This document shows, one piece after another, positions 33,578 to 43,139 of a stretch of DNA of 45,596 nucleotides (position 1 is its first letter; each line of letters begins with the position of its first letter). Made by a program: the position numbers and the translations under genes. The notes under the pieces were generated by a model. It worked only from the letters and a program-made list of their open reading frames with translations. It did not search any database and was not told where the DNA came from. The DNA comes from CALCKU01 sp964534845 (GTDB lineage Bacteria > Pseudomonadota > Alphaproteobacteria > Caulobacterales > Maricaulaceae). The stretch is from NCBI GenBank assembly GCA_964534845.1, contig CAZHPV010000014.1:1-45596 (forward strand), given 5' to 3'.

Positions 33578-33707
33578 AGCGAAACATTGCCCGATTTTAT
33601 CCCCTATTCCAAATAAAATCAGCCCAAAATCCAACCCGCTTTAAAGAGGGTAAGCGTTAAGGCGTTTTTTAACTAAATTCTGCTAATAAGGCGCTAGACA
33701 ATAAATC

Positions 33708-34916
33708 ATGGTGATAAAAAATAATCAGGGTGGACGTGTGGATCTGTCTTCTAAATCCTTAAGACGGCTGGAGGTTAAAAGCCCTGACAGTCTTAGCGCG
33801 AACGATATTCAGGCATGGAGCCGTATCAAAGCGGAAAATCCGGCGCTTTATAGCCCCTATTTCCACGTGGAATACACGCAGCTTATCGGCACGCTTTGCC
33901 CCGATCTGCATATCGGTATTTTATACGAAAACGAAATTCCGATTGTCTTTCTACCATTTCAGCAGTCTAAATCCGGCATAAGGGGCTTTGCCCGCCCCGT
34001 TGGCATGCCCATGACAGATTATCACGGTTTTATTGCCAATGCCGAGACACAATTTGATCCTTTCGAATTTTTGGAACAATGCGGTATTGGCGCCTTTCAT
34101 TACAGTAATTTGCTCGATGCAAGCGGGCGTATGGCCGCCTATACACAAACAATGGCAGACGCAACCATGATGGCATTACAGGCGGGGCCAGACGGACCAA
34201 GCGCTTGGCGCGAGGCCCGCGATAGCTCTTATCGTCGTCATCTGAAAAGTCACCGCCGCCGCGTTCGTAAATCTGAGGAAAACTACGGCCCCCGCCGATT
34301 TGTTTTCAAATGTCAGGATAGTGCTGTCTATGATCAACTCATGGACTGGAAACGTGAAAAATTTGCCGAGACCGGTAAATATGATGTTCTGTCTGTAGAC
34401 TGGACACGCAAATTGCTTAAGACACTTTGGGAAAACCAGTCCGAAGAGCAAACAAGCGGTCTTTGGTGTGATATGCACGCGCTCTATTTCGGAGACACAC
34501 TGGCGGCCGTCGATTTAGGCCTTACTGACGGCCTTGTTTTTCATAGCTGGATTGTCGCTTATAACAATGAGGTGCAAAATCTTGGCCCGGGCATTCAGCT
34601 CTTGGAAGCTTTAATAGATGCCAGCCCGGAACTGGGATATGAGCGCCTTGATCTGGGAGCCGGTACAGAGGGCTATAAACGTCATTATGCCAGCGATCCG
34701 TTTCAAACCAGCTCAGGCTTTTTAGCCCTGCGCGGCCCGGCGGGTACAGTGTCAAAAATCTACGGAGCAACCGAGACTTTCGGCGAACGCAAAGGCGGCT
34801 CTCTGGGTAAAATACCGGGTAAACTGCGCCGTCGTTATAGCCAAATTGCGGCCTGTGACGAAAGTTTTAGCGGTCGGGCGAAGGCCATGATTTCGGCTAT
34901 AAAGGCCAGCGCCTAA
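33708..34916 (+). CDS. GNAT family CelD/BcsL-type acetyltransferase
   Basis: A 402-residue protein of the Acetyltransf_6 (CelD/BcsL) type. Visible family segments are SPYFHVEYTQLIGTL, the basic YRRHLKSHRRRVRKSEENYG, FVFKCQDSAVYDQLMDWKR, the central strands SGLWCDMHALYFGDTLAAVD, and the C-terminal LGYERLDLGAGTEGYKRHYA. In characterised systems such proteins work in polysaccharide or cell-surface sugar biosynthesis; many are orphan. No polysaccharide genes are adjacent. No signal peptide. The PF13480 fold transfers an acyl group to a sugar or amino acid, but the substrate is undetermined. Confidence 0.88.
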   Translation: MVIKNNQGGRVDLSSKSLRRLEVKSPDSLSANDIQAWSRIKAENPALYSPYFHVEYTQLIGTLCPDLHIGILYENEIPIVFLPFQQSKSGIRGFARPVGMPMTDYHGFIANAETQFDPFEFLEQCGIGAFHYSNLLDASGRMAAYTQTMADATMMALQAGPDGPSAWREARDSSYRRHLKSHRRRVRKSEENYGPRRFVFKCQDSAVYDQLMDWKREKFAETGKYDVLSVDWTRKLLKTLWENQSEEQTSGLWCDMHALYFGDTLAAVDLGLTDGLVFHSWIVAYNNEVQNLGPGIQLLEALIDASPELGYERLDLGAGTEGYKRHYASDPFQTSSGFLALRGPAGTVSKIYGATETFGERKGGSLGKIPGKLRRRYSQIAACDESFSGRAKAMISAIKASA

Positions 34917-34937
34917 CGCCGCAGCCTATATTAGGGC

Positions 34938-35639
34938 TTACTTCAAAGCCTTAAGCCGGATAGCCTCGTTAATCTCCCCGCGCACAATCGCGGTTTCAAC
35001 ACTTGTCGGGTTGGCCAATAGGGACTTTTCAATATCGATTTTGGCCGCGTCAAGCTTGCCCTGATTACGCCTTGCATCGGCCCTATATCTCAAGGCACCG
35101 GCATGATTAGGGTCCAGTGAAATCACGGAAGTCAGGTCAATTTCTGCATAATCATATCGCCCGAGGAGCGCATAGGCGCGGGCGCGAGAAATGCGGAGGT
35201 CCAAATGGGTTTCCTTAAGGTCCAATCCGGAGGTCGCTGCCGTATAAGCCTCCAATGGGTTATTTGCAATCAACCAGAAATTCGCTGACTCAGCATAAAA
35301 ATCCGCGCGCATATCCACCGTTCCGCCATCGGGCGATTTCGCCAATTTACTTAACCGAAACGCTGCCTCTTCCTTATGCCCCACCGCAAACAGCGCCATC
35401 GCTTCGCAATGTCGGGCCCGGCGGCCCCCACCTTCATCGCGCCAGATCATCGCATTTTCATAGGCCGTATCGGCATCACTCGCGATCGCTTTGATACAGG
35501 CTTCATGGCGAGCATCAAATTGCGCGGTCAGATTATCCGCATATGCCGCCATTGCGAAACTGCCACAAAGCGTCGCGGTCAAAAGCGTAACGCATATGCG
35601 CGCTAGGCGCGGCGGTTGACTTGGTGTAGGACATCTCAT
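34938..35639 (-). CDS. Exported tetratricopeptide-repeat protein
   Basis: A 233-residue protein with a signal peptide (LARICVTLLTATLCGSFAMA, cleaving near AYA-DN). The mature part is made of helical repeats of TPR type, for example AYAALLGRYDYAEIDLTSVI-like and HAGALRYRADARRNQGKLDA, about 4-5 units between residues 50 and 225. It ends in TSVETAIVRGEINEAIRLK. Likely a periplasmic protein-protein interaction module; no enzymatic domain. It faces away from the epimerase fusion gene with an 80-base gap. Gene-specific role unknown. Confidence 0.83.
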   Translation of the reverse strand: MRCPTPSQPPRLARICVTLLTATLCGSFAMAAYADNLTAQFDARHEACIKAIASDADTAYENAMIWRDEGGGRRARHCEAMALFAVGHKEEAAFRLSKLAKSPDGGTVDMRADFYAESANFWLIANNPLEAYTAATSGLDLKETHLDLRISRARAYALLGRYDYAEIDLTSVISLDPNHAGALRYRADARRNQGKLDAAKIDIEKSLLANPTSVETAIVRGEINEAIRLKALK

Positions 35640-35719
35640 GGCGCTCTTGTAATCAGGAGACGGTTGAACAGCAATGGCTGAAACTGTTAAAAGTCAGACA
35701 GGTAATTTAAAGACTATTT

Positions 35720-36937
35720 ATGCATAAGCCTAAAATCTCAGCCCCGCGAAAAACCGTCAAACCCTTGGCTTTGCTCCTCGGAGCCGGTTACTGCGCGAGG
35801 GCTTTAATACCGCATCTGGTAAAAGCCGGTTATGAGGTCATCGCCACAACACGCAGTGAGAGCGCATTTGCCGCCTTATCGGCGCTGGGCGCCACCCCGC
35901 TGTGTTTTGAGCTTGGAGAGACCGATAAGGCCCTGCCAGACGCCCTGATAAAAATAATCTATAGAGCCTCAATTCTGCTTATTTCTCTGCCGCCGCGGGC
36001 CGGAGACGATAGGCTCGCGCCGCACCTGAGTGCGTTACAGGCCGGAAAGCCTCTCACCGCGTTAAAATGGGCAGGCTATCTTTCCGCCACAAGTGTTTAC
36101 GGCGATCAAAAGGGGGGCTGGGTCGATGAAGATATGCTGTTACGGCCAGCAACCCAGCGCGGCAAGGCCCGCATGCGCGCCGAACTCGCTTGGCTGGAAA
36201 GTGGACTGCCCATACATATTTTCAGGCTGGCCGGTATTTATGGCCCCCATATTGGCGGGATAGAACGCAATCCTTTTAACCGCATAAGAGAAGGCAAAGC
36301 CCGCGCCGTCATAAAACAAGGTCATATCGTCAACCGCATAGAGGTTCGCGATATTGCCAAAGCCCTGATGCTGTCGATAAAATCACCTGACCCTCTAATG
36401 ATTTATAATCTATCTGACGGACAGCCCGCTCCGCCGCAGACCGTGCTAGATTTTGCCGCCGCCCTTATCGAAGCCCCCTTCCCTGAACGCGTAAGTCATG
36501 AAGACGCTCAAATTTCGGATATGGCGCGCAGCTTTTACAAAGAAACCAAACGCGTCGCCAATGAGCGCGCCAAAACCAAATTGGGCTGGCAGCCCCTTTA
36601 TCCCAATTATCTAACAGGTCTGATGTCGATTATACAAACCGGCCTGCCCGATAAAGTTTTATTAGGCGGCTATATGGACGTCCCAAAAGCGGATTTGCCA
36701 GCCGTCAAACGGGGTTTAAAAACCCATATCCGTCTGTCCCGTCAAGAACCCGATTGTCAACGCTTCCACCTTTGGCAGGACCCTGATAGTCCGACACGGT
36801 TTCATGTCTTTGAAATTTTCACTAACCAACAGGCTTACTTACGTCACCAAGCCCGCATGAAAAATAGTGAATGGGCTTTGATTACGCAAAACGCCAAACG
36901 GCATTACCATGTTTTGGGGACCCAAGGACGGGCATAG
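35720..36937 (+). CDS. NAD-dependent epimerase-like protein fused to ABM domain
   Basis: A 405-residue two-domain protein. Residues ~15-310 form an SDR of the YeeZ/extended atypical epimerase group: nucleotide-binding ALLLGAGYCARALIPHL (G21-x-G-Y), YLSATSVYGDQKGGWVDED with Ser and Tyr in the active-site region, and RLAGIYGPHIGGIERNPF, RIEVRDIAKAL. Residues ~313-398 look like an antibiotic-biosynthesis-monooxygenase (ABM/YgiN-type) domain: GYMDVPKADLPAVKRG, RQEPDCQRFHLWQDPDSPTR, FHVFEIFTNQQAYLRHQ. The frame is continuous with no sign of a frameshift. YeeZ proteins are usually ~280 residues, so the tail is an addition. ABM domains often act in quinone or heme turnover; here its role is open. 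No neighbour suggests a pathway. Confidence 0.8.
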   Translation: MHKPKISAPRKTVKPLALLLGAGYCARALIPHLVKAGYEVIATTRSESAFAALSALGATPLCFELGETDKALPDALIKIIYRASILLISLPPRAGDDRLAPHLSALQAGKPLTALKWAGYLSATSVYGDQKGGWVDEDMLLRPATQRGKARMRAELAWLESGLPIHIFRLAGIYGPHIGGIERNPFNRIREGKARAVIKQGHIVNRIEVRDIAKALMLSIKSPDPLMIYNLSDGQPAPPQTVLDFAAALIEAPFPERVSHEDAQISDMARSFYKETKRVANERAKTKLGWQPLYPNYLTGLMSIIQTGLPDKVLLGGYMDVPKADLPAVKRGLKTHIRLSRQEPDCQRFHLWQDPDSPTRFHVFEIFTNQQAYLRHQARMKNSEWALITQNAKRHYHVLGTQGRA

Positions 36938-36964
36938 CTGCCTTTAGAGCCATTTGCGCTTTCT

Positions 36965-37612
36965 TTACGGCGCGTATTGGCCGCTTTCGAAATCTGCGAG
37001 AATTTCGCTTTCAGGCTTATATCCCTTTTGACGCATACAATGCTCAAATTGTGGGGATAGCGCATACCGCCCTCCAACATCCACGAAAGCCCCGCCCAAT
37101 TGACGCTCGCATGCCTGCCAGTCCGCATAATCACTGCCTCCGCCCACTTTCACAAAAGAAATATCAGACGGTGTGTGCTCCGAGACTTTAGCGGGTGTTT
37201 TGGCTTTGGAAGACGATTTGAAATCTGGCTCCGGAGAAAAACGTCCAATGGCTTCTTCAGGCGAGGACACTCCCCGCGGTCCTGACGATATAGTCGGTAC
37301 GTGACCTGATGAGGCAAAGCCAAATTGTGTGCCAAAACGACGCTCAATGAGAGCCTGATTTAAGGCCGCATCCCCGCTATCATGATAATCAAAAACATAG
37401 CTCGGCAAGGGTGCTGAGCGTAGCTGCACCGGACCTTGTGACCGGCTTGAGAGCTCGAAACCAGAAATTGAGCGATCACCGCCCAGACCTGCACATGCAC
37501 CCAATAAAGGCATAATCATAGACAAAAGAAGCGCCGTGCTTGCTTTCCCACGGGCAATTTTCTTGACATCAAATAGGGTTGTAAATGACGCTTTAGCGGC
37601 TGAATTTCTCAT
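36965..37612 (-). CDS. Hypothetical lipoprotein
   Basis: A 215-residue predicted lipoprotein: the n-region is long (about 25 residues with several Lys/Arg), then STALLLSMIMPLLGAC with lipobox LGAC (C40). The mature part is Ser/Gly-rich and probably flexible at first (SRSQGPVQLRSAPLPSYVFD) and has two Cys residues late (WQACERQLGG, EHCMRQKGYKP), which could form a disulfide. No known family is recognised. It converges with the epimerase-ABM gene across 27 bases. The long n-region may mean the true start is further in; none of the in-frame options is clearly better. Confidence 0.68.
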   Translation of the reverse strand: MRNSAAKASFTTLFDVKKIARGKASTALLLSMIMPLLGACAGLGGDRSISGFELSSRSQGPVQLRSAPLPSYVFDYHDSGDAALNQALIERRFGTQFGFASSGHVPTISSGPRGVSSPEEAIGRFSPEPDFKSSSKAKTPAKVSEHTPSDISFVKVGGGSDYADWQACERQLGGAFVDVGGRYALSPQFEHCMRQKGYKPESEILADFESGQYAP

Positions 37613-37797
37613 GGTGACCCCTTATTGGCTTTACGAAGATATAAGCATAATCAAGCAAAGCCTGTGCCAGCCGCTTATTTGCCGCCTTTTATTCGTTATT
37701 TATTGTTAATAAGCCGCAATTTGAGCTTGGTTTGCACGGAGACGACAGGCTATATAAAGCCCACTAAACTGATGAGTTATTGTAAGGATTGGGAGTT

Positions 37798-38313
37798 ATG
37801 GCCCAAACACGATTGGAAAAAATAGCGCAAGCTGCCCAGATTTACGGCGAGCGGAGTTTTGACAATTATTCTCAAATTCGGTCAGTAGCCGAGCAATTAC
37901 GGACAGCCCTTTGCGAAAATCTGGATCCCGGGCATCACTGTGTTTTCGTCGTGCCGCCGCAAGGCCCTTTTCAAGCCCAAAATTACGGCTCAGCGGCTTT
38001 TTCGGTTTCCGGTAAAGGCTTTCTTCCCTTAGAACCTATGAGTTTTGGGCTTGCAGTAAAGGTTTCGGGCGATAATGATTTCATGCGACTGATTCTAACA
38101 TGTCGTAAAGAAGGCGATAAAATGTTTATTCAAATTGAGGACGGCGGCGAACATATACTTGACTTACCGACAAGCGAGGCCGGTATCCAAACATTACTAG
38201 ACGTGATTTATGAATATGTTCTGGAATGGTTCACAGGGCGCGTTGATCACTATGATAACGGATCTTACGGGTCCAATGATATCGGCTTCGATATCCAGCG
38301 CGTTGAAAGTTAA
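37798..38313 (+). CDS. Hypothetical protein (171 aa)
   Basis: A soluble-looking protein with no signal peptide or membrane segment. It starts at ATG 37798 with GGGAG just upstream; an in-frame start at 37789 is possible but poorer. The N-terminal third is helical (RLEKIAQAAQIYGERSFDNY), followed by alternating strands (HHCVFVVPPQGPF, DNDFMRLILTCRKEGDKMFIQ) and a C-terminal helix (VIYEYVLEWFTGRVDHY). I do not recognise a family. It is 42 bases ahead of the antiporter at 38356 and may be co-transcribed. Function unknown. Confidence 0.72.
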   Translation: MAQTRLEKIAQAAQIYGERSFDNYSQIRSVAEQLRTALCENLDPGHHCVFVVPPQGPFQAQNYGSAAFSVSGKGFLPLEPMSFGLAVKVSGDNDFMRLILTCRKEGDKMFIQIEDGGEHILDLPTSEAGIQTLLDVIYEYVLEWFTGRVDHYDNGSYGSNDIGFDIQRVES

Positions 38314-38355
38314 TCTCCAAATTTATACCGTGATTTTTACGCATTAAGGACTCCT

Positions 38356-40302
38356 ATGGCCGTTGATATTGCACATCATGCCGTTAATCTTCTCCCTTTC
38401 AAAATTGCCCTGATCGGCACATTGGGTATTGGCGCCCAATGGCTGGCTTGGCGTTTACAACAGCCTGCCATTGTCCTCATGGCCATTGCCGGGCTTATTT
38501 TCGGCCCCCTCATAGGCTATTTGGTAGCGGCAGGTTTGCCTGAGCCTATAACCCACCTTCTGGAAATGTTCAGATTAAACCCTATTGAGGATTTCGGTGA
38601 CTTATACCGCCCCATGATCGGGATAGCTGTGGCTATTATCTTATTTGAGGGCGGGATGAATCTGCGCTTTAAGGATCTTGGCGATGCATCACATGCTGTC
38701 GGACGTATGGTCTTTGTCGCCGCTCCTATTGCTTGGCTATTGGGTGCCGGGGCCGCACATTACATTCTGAAACTCGATTGGGACCTATCGGCTATGATTG
38801 GGGGTCTGTTTGTTGTGACAGGGCCAACAGTTATTATGCCCTTGCTTAGACAAGCTCACCTTAAATCCCGCCCTGCCAATATACTTAAATGGGAAGGTAT
38901 CGTCAATGATCCGCTCGGCGCGCTGTTTGCCGTAGGCGGTTACGAGTTTATCCGTTTTAGCTTACAAGGTGCCAGCGTGACCTTCGCCATAATGAAGTTG
39001 GCTGTCGTCGCCATACTCGGCGGGGTCGTGGGCATCGTCTCGGGTTACGGACTGGCTTGGGCCTTCCGGCGCGGCCATATTCCTGAATATCTTAAAGCTC
39101 CAATCGTTCTGGCATGGGTCTTGGTAATCTATGTTCTGGCCAATACCATGGCAGAAGAAACCGGACTTTTGGCGGTGACGGCACTGGGTATGACCATGGC
39201 CAATACCAAATTTGCCTCTATGGTTGAAATGCGACGTTTCAAGGAAAATATTGCGATTATTCTTGTCTCGGGTGTTTTCGTCATCCTGACAGCCACCTTG
39301 ACGCCGGATGTTCTCAAGAGCTTCTTTACGAATTGGCGGATTATCGCCTTTGTGCTTGCCATGATTATTATTGTGCGCCCCATCGCTGTCATGATTTCGA
39401 CATTATGGTCAGGCCTGTCTTGGCGCGAAAGCCTGTTAGTATCCCTGATCGCCCCGCGCGGGATTGTGGCCGTTGCGGTCGCCGGTCTATTTGCAGCCGA
39501 ACTTCAAGCCTTAGGCCGCATAGACGGCGAAATATTTGTCCCGCTCGCCTTTGCGCTTGTCTTTGCAACTGTGCTGTTTGCGGGCTTCTTCATTACACCG
39601 CTTTCCAAAGCCCTCGGCCAAGCCGCAGGCGGCGGGCACGGCGTTCTCATTGTCGGGGCCAACCCGTGGTCACTGGGATTGGCCAAAGCCTTAAAAGATA
39701 TGGAGATTGGCGTTTTGGTCGCGGATACAAATTGGCGACGCCTGCGCGGTGCCAGACTTGAAGGCCATGCGACATTTTACGGTGAAGTTCTCTCGGAAAA
39801 TGCTGATTACCGTCTTGACCATTCCGCCTTTGATCATCTTATCGCCGCCACACCCAATGATGCTTATAATGCGCTGGTCTGTGTGGAATTTGCCCCTGAA
39901 TTGGGACGTCACCGCGTGTTTCAGGTTTCCAGTCAGGAACTCGACGAAGACGAAGCGGAAGGCATTGCCTTTACCTCACGGGGGCGGACCCTGTCCTCTC
40001 GCCCGCGAAGTTTCGATGCGTTAACGCGGGATTGGTGGGGAGGCTGGCGTTTTCGATCAACAAATCTATCCGAAGAATATACCCTAAAATCGCTTTACGA
40101 AGACCGCGGGGAAGAATTGGATATAATACTGGCAAAGCGCGCCGATGGCTCACTCGATTTCATTCAACCAGGTCAACAAGCGCGCGCTGAAGGTACAACA
40201 GTCCTGAGTTTTTGCCCCGTAAAAGACACGCCGCGCGCACGCGGTGCGGGTGCAAAAAAGACCCAAGGCCTGGCTGGACCCGCAAAACCCTTACCCAAAT
40301 AA
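38356..40302 (+). CDS. CPA-type cation/H+ antiporter with NAD-binding C-terminus
   Basis: A 648-residue membrane protein in two parts. Residues ~1-415 have about 12 membrane helices with exchanger motifs ILFEGGMNLRFKDL, FVVTGPTVIMPLLRQA and WEGIVNDPLGALFAVGG (Asn-Asp in helix 5). From ~430 a Rossmann-like domain follows (GHGVLIVGANPWSLGLAKALK, then VLVADTNWRRLRGARLEGH), of the TrkA-N/RCK type that senses nucleotides in K+ transport systems. This combination is known in NhaP2/KefB-like proteins that move K+ or Na+ against protons. The last ~45 residues are low complexity (RARGAGAKKTQGLAGPAK). Regulation by NAD(H) is an inference. It follows a hypothetical gene and precedes a PBP gene. Confidence 0.9.
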   Translation: MAVDIAHHAVNLLPFKIALIGTLGIGAQWLAWRLQQPAIVLMAIAGLIFGPLIGYLVAAGLPEPITHLLEMFRLNPIEDFGDLYRPMIGIAVAIILFEGGMNLRFKDLGDASHAVGRMVFVAAPIAWLLGAGAAHYILKLDWDLSAMIGGLFVVTGPTVIMPLLRQAHLKSRPANILKWEGIVNDPLGALFAVGGYEFIRFSLQGASVTFAIMKLAVVAILGGVVGIVSGYGLAWAFRRGHIPEYLKAPIVLAWVLVIYVLANTMAEETGLLAVTALGMTMANTKFASMVEMRRFKENIAIILVSGVFVILTATLTPDVLKSFFTNWRIIAFVLAMIIIVRPIAVMISTLWSGLSWRESLLVSLIAPRGIVAVAVAGLFAAELQALGRIDGEIFVPLAFALVFATVLFAGFFITPLSKALGQAAGGGHGVLIVGANPWSLGLAKALKDMEIGVLVADTNWRRLRGARLEGHATFYGEVLSENADYRLDHSAFDHLIAATPNDAYNALVCVEFAPELGRHRVFQVSSQELDEDEAEGIAFTSRGRTLSSRPRSFDALTRDWWGGWRFRSTNLSEEYTLKSLYEDRGEELDIILAKRADGSLDFIQPGQQARAEGTTVLSFCPVKDTPRARGAGAKKTQGLAGPAKPLPK

Positions 40303-40395
40303 CCGTCCGGCGGGGTTTTAAGGCCATAATGTCTTAAGGCCCGCTTAATCATATCCTGCCAATATGGTAAATCCAATTTAACCATTGGCGGGATC

Positions 40396-42366
40396 ATGGA
40401 CGACACCAATAACAGTTTTAAGGACGCGCTGGCTCAAACCCCCGCAGCCACGCCCTCGACAGACATGCCGACCGCGTCTTTACCTCAAGACATAGACACA
40501 GAATTAAAGGCACAAAAACCGCACCCTATGATGAAACGGGCCGTCATAGCCACGGCCTTGACAGGCGTGTGGTGTGGAACGGCAGCACTGGGCGTAATGG
40601 CCATATGCGCCCAAGACCTGCCCAATCCGGAAACGCTCTGGACACCGACCCGTCCAGCCAGCATACATATTCTGGACCGATATGGTCGCCCCTTACTGGT
40701 TCGCGGATCAAAAGCCGGTCCGCCGGTGAATATTGAAGACTTGCCGGACTATGTTTCAAAAGCTTTCTTGGCCACAGAAGACCGTAAATTCTACCGCCAT
40801 GTCGGTATAGAGCCCTTAAGCCTTTTACGAGCCACGCTCGTTAATCTACGCGCAGGCAAAGTCGTACAGGGTGGCTCCACCCTTACCCAGCAACTCAGTA
40901 AAAATATTTTTCTGACCCCGGAGCGCTCCCTTAAGCGTAAAGTGCAAGAGCTTATGTTAAGCCTCTGGCTGGAACATAAATTCACAAAAAACGAAATCTT
41001 CAACATGTATCTAAACCGCGTCTATTTCGGCGACGGAATGTGGGGGTTAAGCGCGGCTGCACAAAATTATTTCGGCAAACAACCAGATCATTTATCCATG
41101 TCCGAAGCCGCTCTTTTGGCGGGTATGTTAAAAGCGCCTTCGCGCTATAACCCCCGCATCAATCCGCAAATCTCGGCCAAGCGCACAGCCACGGTTCTGG
41201 GTGTAATGCAAAAAAGAGACATGATTGACCGCTGGGATCATTATACGGCCTTATCAGACCCTATCGAAATCAAACCCCGTATATCGGAAGAAAGTGCGAA
41301 TTATTTCGTGGACTGGGTCTGGAATGATCTTGAGCAGATTATAGACGGTCAAAACCGCGACCTTTACGTTTACACCACTCTGGACCGCGATATTCAAAAA
41401 GCCGCACATGCGGCGCTTAACAGCCATCTGGACCCGAAAAAGGACGCCAATCAAGGCAGCGTCATCACACTGGACGGTACGGGGGCGGTACGGGCAATGG
41501 TCGGCGGGCGCTCATATAGCAAAAGTCAATTTAACCGCGCCGTTCAGGCCAACCGCCAGCCCGGTTCGGCCTTTAAACCCTTTGTCTATCTCTCCGCTTT
41601 TCGACAGGGGTTAACCCCGTGGGATATTCGCGAAGATAGCCCCGTAGAAATCGGAGATTGGAAACCGAAAAATTTTAATGAAAAATATCTCGGATATATC
41701 AGGTTAGAATCCGCCTTTGCCTATTCTGTCAATACTGTCGCGATTGCTTTAGGCGAAGAAATTGGCCGAGGTCATATATCACGAACCGCCAAACAATTTG
41801 GTTTAAAAGACGTCCAGAACCTGCCCAGTCTCGCACTCGGCTCGCAAGTCACAACACCTCTGGCCCTCACAGCCGCCTACCTGCCCTTTGCGAATTGGGG
41901 GCAATCTGTAAATCCTTACGGTATCGTATCTGTCTCGACATTGGACGGCACGCCGATATATACCCGCGAAACCTCCGGCTTCGAAACCATAATTAATGCC
42001 GATAATCTAGGTCATATGAACCGCATCATGCGGGCAACGGTTGAACGGGGCTCCGGGCGACGCGCGGCTATAAAAGGTCGCGAGGTCGGGGGGAAAACCG
42101 GCACGACAAATGATTTTCGGGATGCATGGTTTGTAGGCTACGTACCTGATCTCGTCACAAGCGTCTGGGTCGGCAATGATGACTTTACGCCGATGAAAGA
42201 GGTAACGGGCGGCCAGATACCTGCACAAATTTTCAAGGACGTTATGAGTACGGCCCTACAAGGCACCGATTTTGTGCCCCTGCCGATATCGCGCAAACCC
42301 GTAGCGAAAGCCCCGCGCAAAAAACTTGATAAACTCCTAAAAACGGTTGAGGCGGCCTTGCCTTAA
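40396..42366 (+). CDS. Class A penicillin-binding protein (PBP1A-type)
   Basis: Bifunctional peptidoglycan synthase: glycosyltransferase family 51 plus transpeptidase. The 656 residues begin with a cytoplasmic tail and one membrane anchor (about residues 45-68). The GT51 catalytic Glu is E128 in FLATEDRKFYRHVG, with VQGGSTLTQQLSKN and LYLNRVYFGDGMWGL-like segments after it. The transpeptidase has SxxK at S391 (QPGSAFKPFVYL), an SVN in AYSVNTVAI and KTGTT at 567-571. Length and order match PBP1A/2C enzymes; no OB domain is obvious. The penicillin-binding serine is intact, so the enzyme should be active and beta-lactam sensitive. Its stop overlaps the stop of the convergent metallopeptidase gene by three bases. 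Confidence 0.95.
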   Translation: MDDTNNSFKDALAQTPAATPSTDMPTASLPQDIDTELKAQKPHPMMKRAVIATALTGVWCGTAALGVMAICAQDLPNPETLWTPTRPASIHILDRYGRPLLVRGSKAGPPVNIEDLPDYVSKAFLATEDRKFYRHVGIEPLSLLRATLVNLRAGKVVQGGSTLTQQLSKNIFLTPERSLKRKVQELMLSLWLEHKFTKNEIFNMYLNRVYFGDGMWGLSAAAQNYFGKQPDHLSMSEAALLAGMLKAPSRYNPRINPQISAKRTATVLGVMQKRDMIDRWDHYTALSDPIEIKPRISEESANYFVDWVWNDLEQIIDGQNRDLYVYTTLDRDIQKAAHAALNSHLDPKKDANQGSVITLDGTGAVRAMVGGRSYSKSQFNRAVQANRQPGSAFKPFVYLSAFRQGLTPWDIREDSPVEIGDWKPKNFNEKYLGYIRLESAFAYSVNTVAIALGEEIGRGHISRTAKQFGLKDVQNLPSLALGSQVTTPLALTAAYLPFANWGQSVNPYGIVSVSTLDGTPIYTRETSGFETIINADNLGHMNRIMRATVERGSGRRAAIKGREVGGKTGTTNDFRDAWFVGYVPDLVTSVWVGNDDFTPMKEVTGGQIPAQIFKDVMSTALQGTDFVPLPISRKPVAKAPRKKLDKLLKTVEAALP

Positions 42367-43139
42367 AACTCGGCCCCTACGGCATGCAATAAAGGCCCGT
42401 TTTTGCGCAGCCATGCCTTAGCCTTTTTCATTTCAGGATAAATATCTGCGCATAAATCCCAGAAATTTTGCGAATGATCGGCATGGACAAGGTGCGCACA
42501 TTCATGTGCCGCGACATATTCCAATACAAATTCCGGCGCGCAAATCAATCGCCAAGAATAGGAAATATGACCCTCTCCTTTGCGGGTTATACAAGAGCCC
42601 CAGCGCGAGCTGGTATCCCGTATGGACACCTTACCCACGCGCTTGCCCACTATATCGGCATAATGATGGGAGGCCGCTTCGAGCTCTTCCCGAGCCTCGC
42701 GTATCATGAAACGTCTTACGCGGCCCGAAAAACTTTCCAAATCCGGTGAGGGAATATTCAAGACGCGGTTTTCGTGATTGACTTTGGGGCGCCCGCGACC
42801 TTCGGGTTTGACGAGCTGGTAGAGCTCGCCGCGCATAAGGACATGGCTGCCGGGGATAAAGGGTTGAGGCGGCGGCAGGCTTTCAAGTTGAACCTCTATC
42901 CAATCAGCCTGTTTGGCCACAAAGCGTTTAGCCTTTGCTATAGATCCCTCGCCCGGAACTGTCACAAGGATTTCCCGGTCGGAAATATTCACACGCAGAG
43001 AAATACGACGCGCACGATCTGAAAGCTTATAGAGTATGCGCGGATCGTCACTGTCACGAAACTGGTGTTTCGCTTTGGGTTGAGCGCGCTTTATGTTAGA
43101 GCTGTTAGACGTCCTAAATTTTTGAAGGAAACTCGCCAT
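42363..43139 (-). CDS. YgjP/WLM-type zinc metallopeptidase (DUF45)
   Basis: A 258-residue DUF45 (M48-like/YgjP) protein. The zinc motif is HECAHLVHADHSQNFW with H212, E213, H216 and H222, the typical HExxH-x5-H-xx-FW pattern. Upstream are the family segments DRARRISLRVNISDREILVTVP, FVAKQADWIEVQLES and SIRDTSSRWGSCITRKGEG. Such proteins are presumed metal-dependent peptidases of unknown substrate. The ATG at 43139 overlaps the ATG of the divergent lipoprotein gene by two bases. A TTG at 43145 could lengthen it by two residues. The stop overlaps that of the PBP gene. Confidence 0.92.
   Translation of the reverse strand: MASFLQKFRTSNSSNIKRAQPKAKHQFRDSDDPRILYKLSDRARRISLRVNISDREILVTVPGEGSIAKAKRFVAKQADWIEVQLESLPPPQPFIPGSHVLMRGELYQLVKPEGRGRPKVNHENRVLNIPSPDLESFSGRVRRFMIREAREELEAASHHYADIVGKRVGKVSIRDTSSRWGSCITRKGEGHISYSWRLICAPEFVLEYVAAHECAHLVHADHSQNFWDLCADIYPEMKKAKAWLRKNGPLLHAVGAEF

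Noticed and set aside
40284..40319. AAAACCC/GGGTTTT inverted repeat at the end of the antiporter gene as terminator
   Set aside because: The loop of 22 bases is long and the left arm lies inside the coding end; too weak to call.
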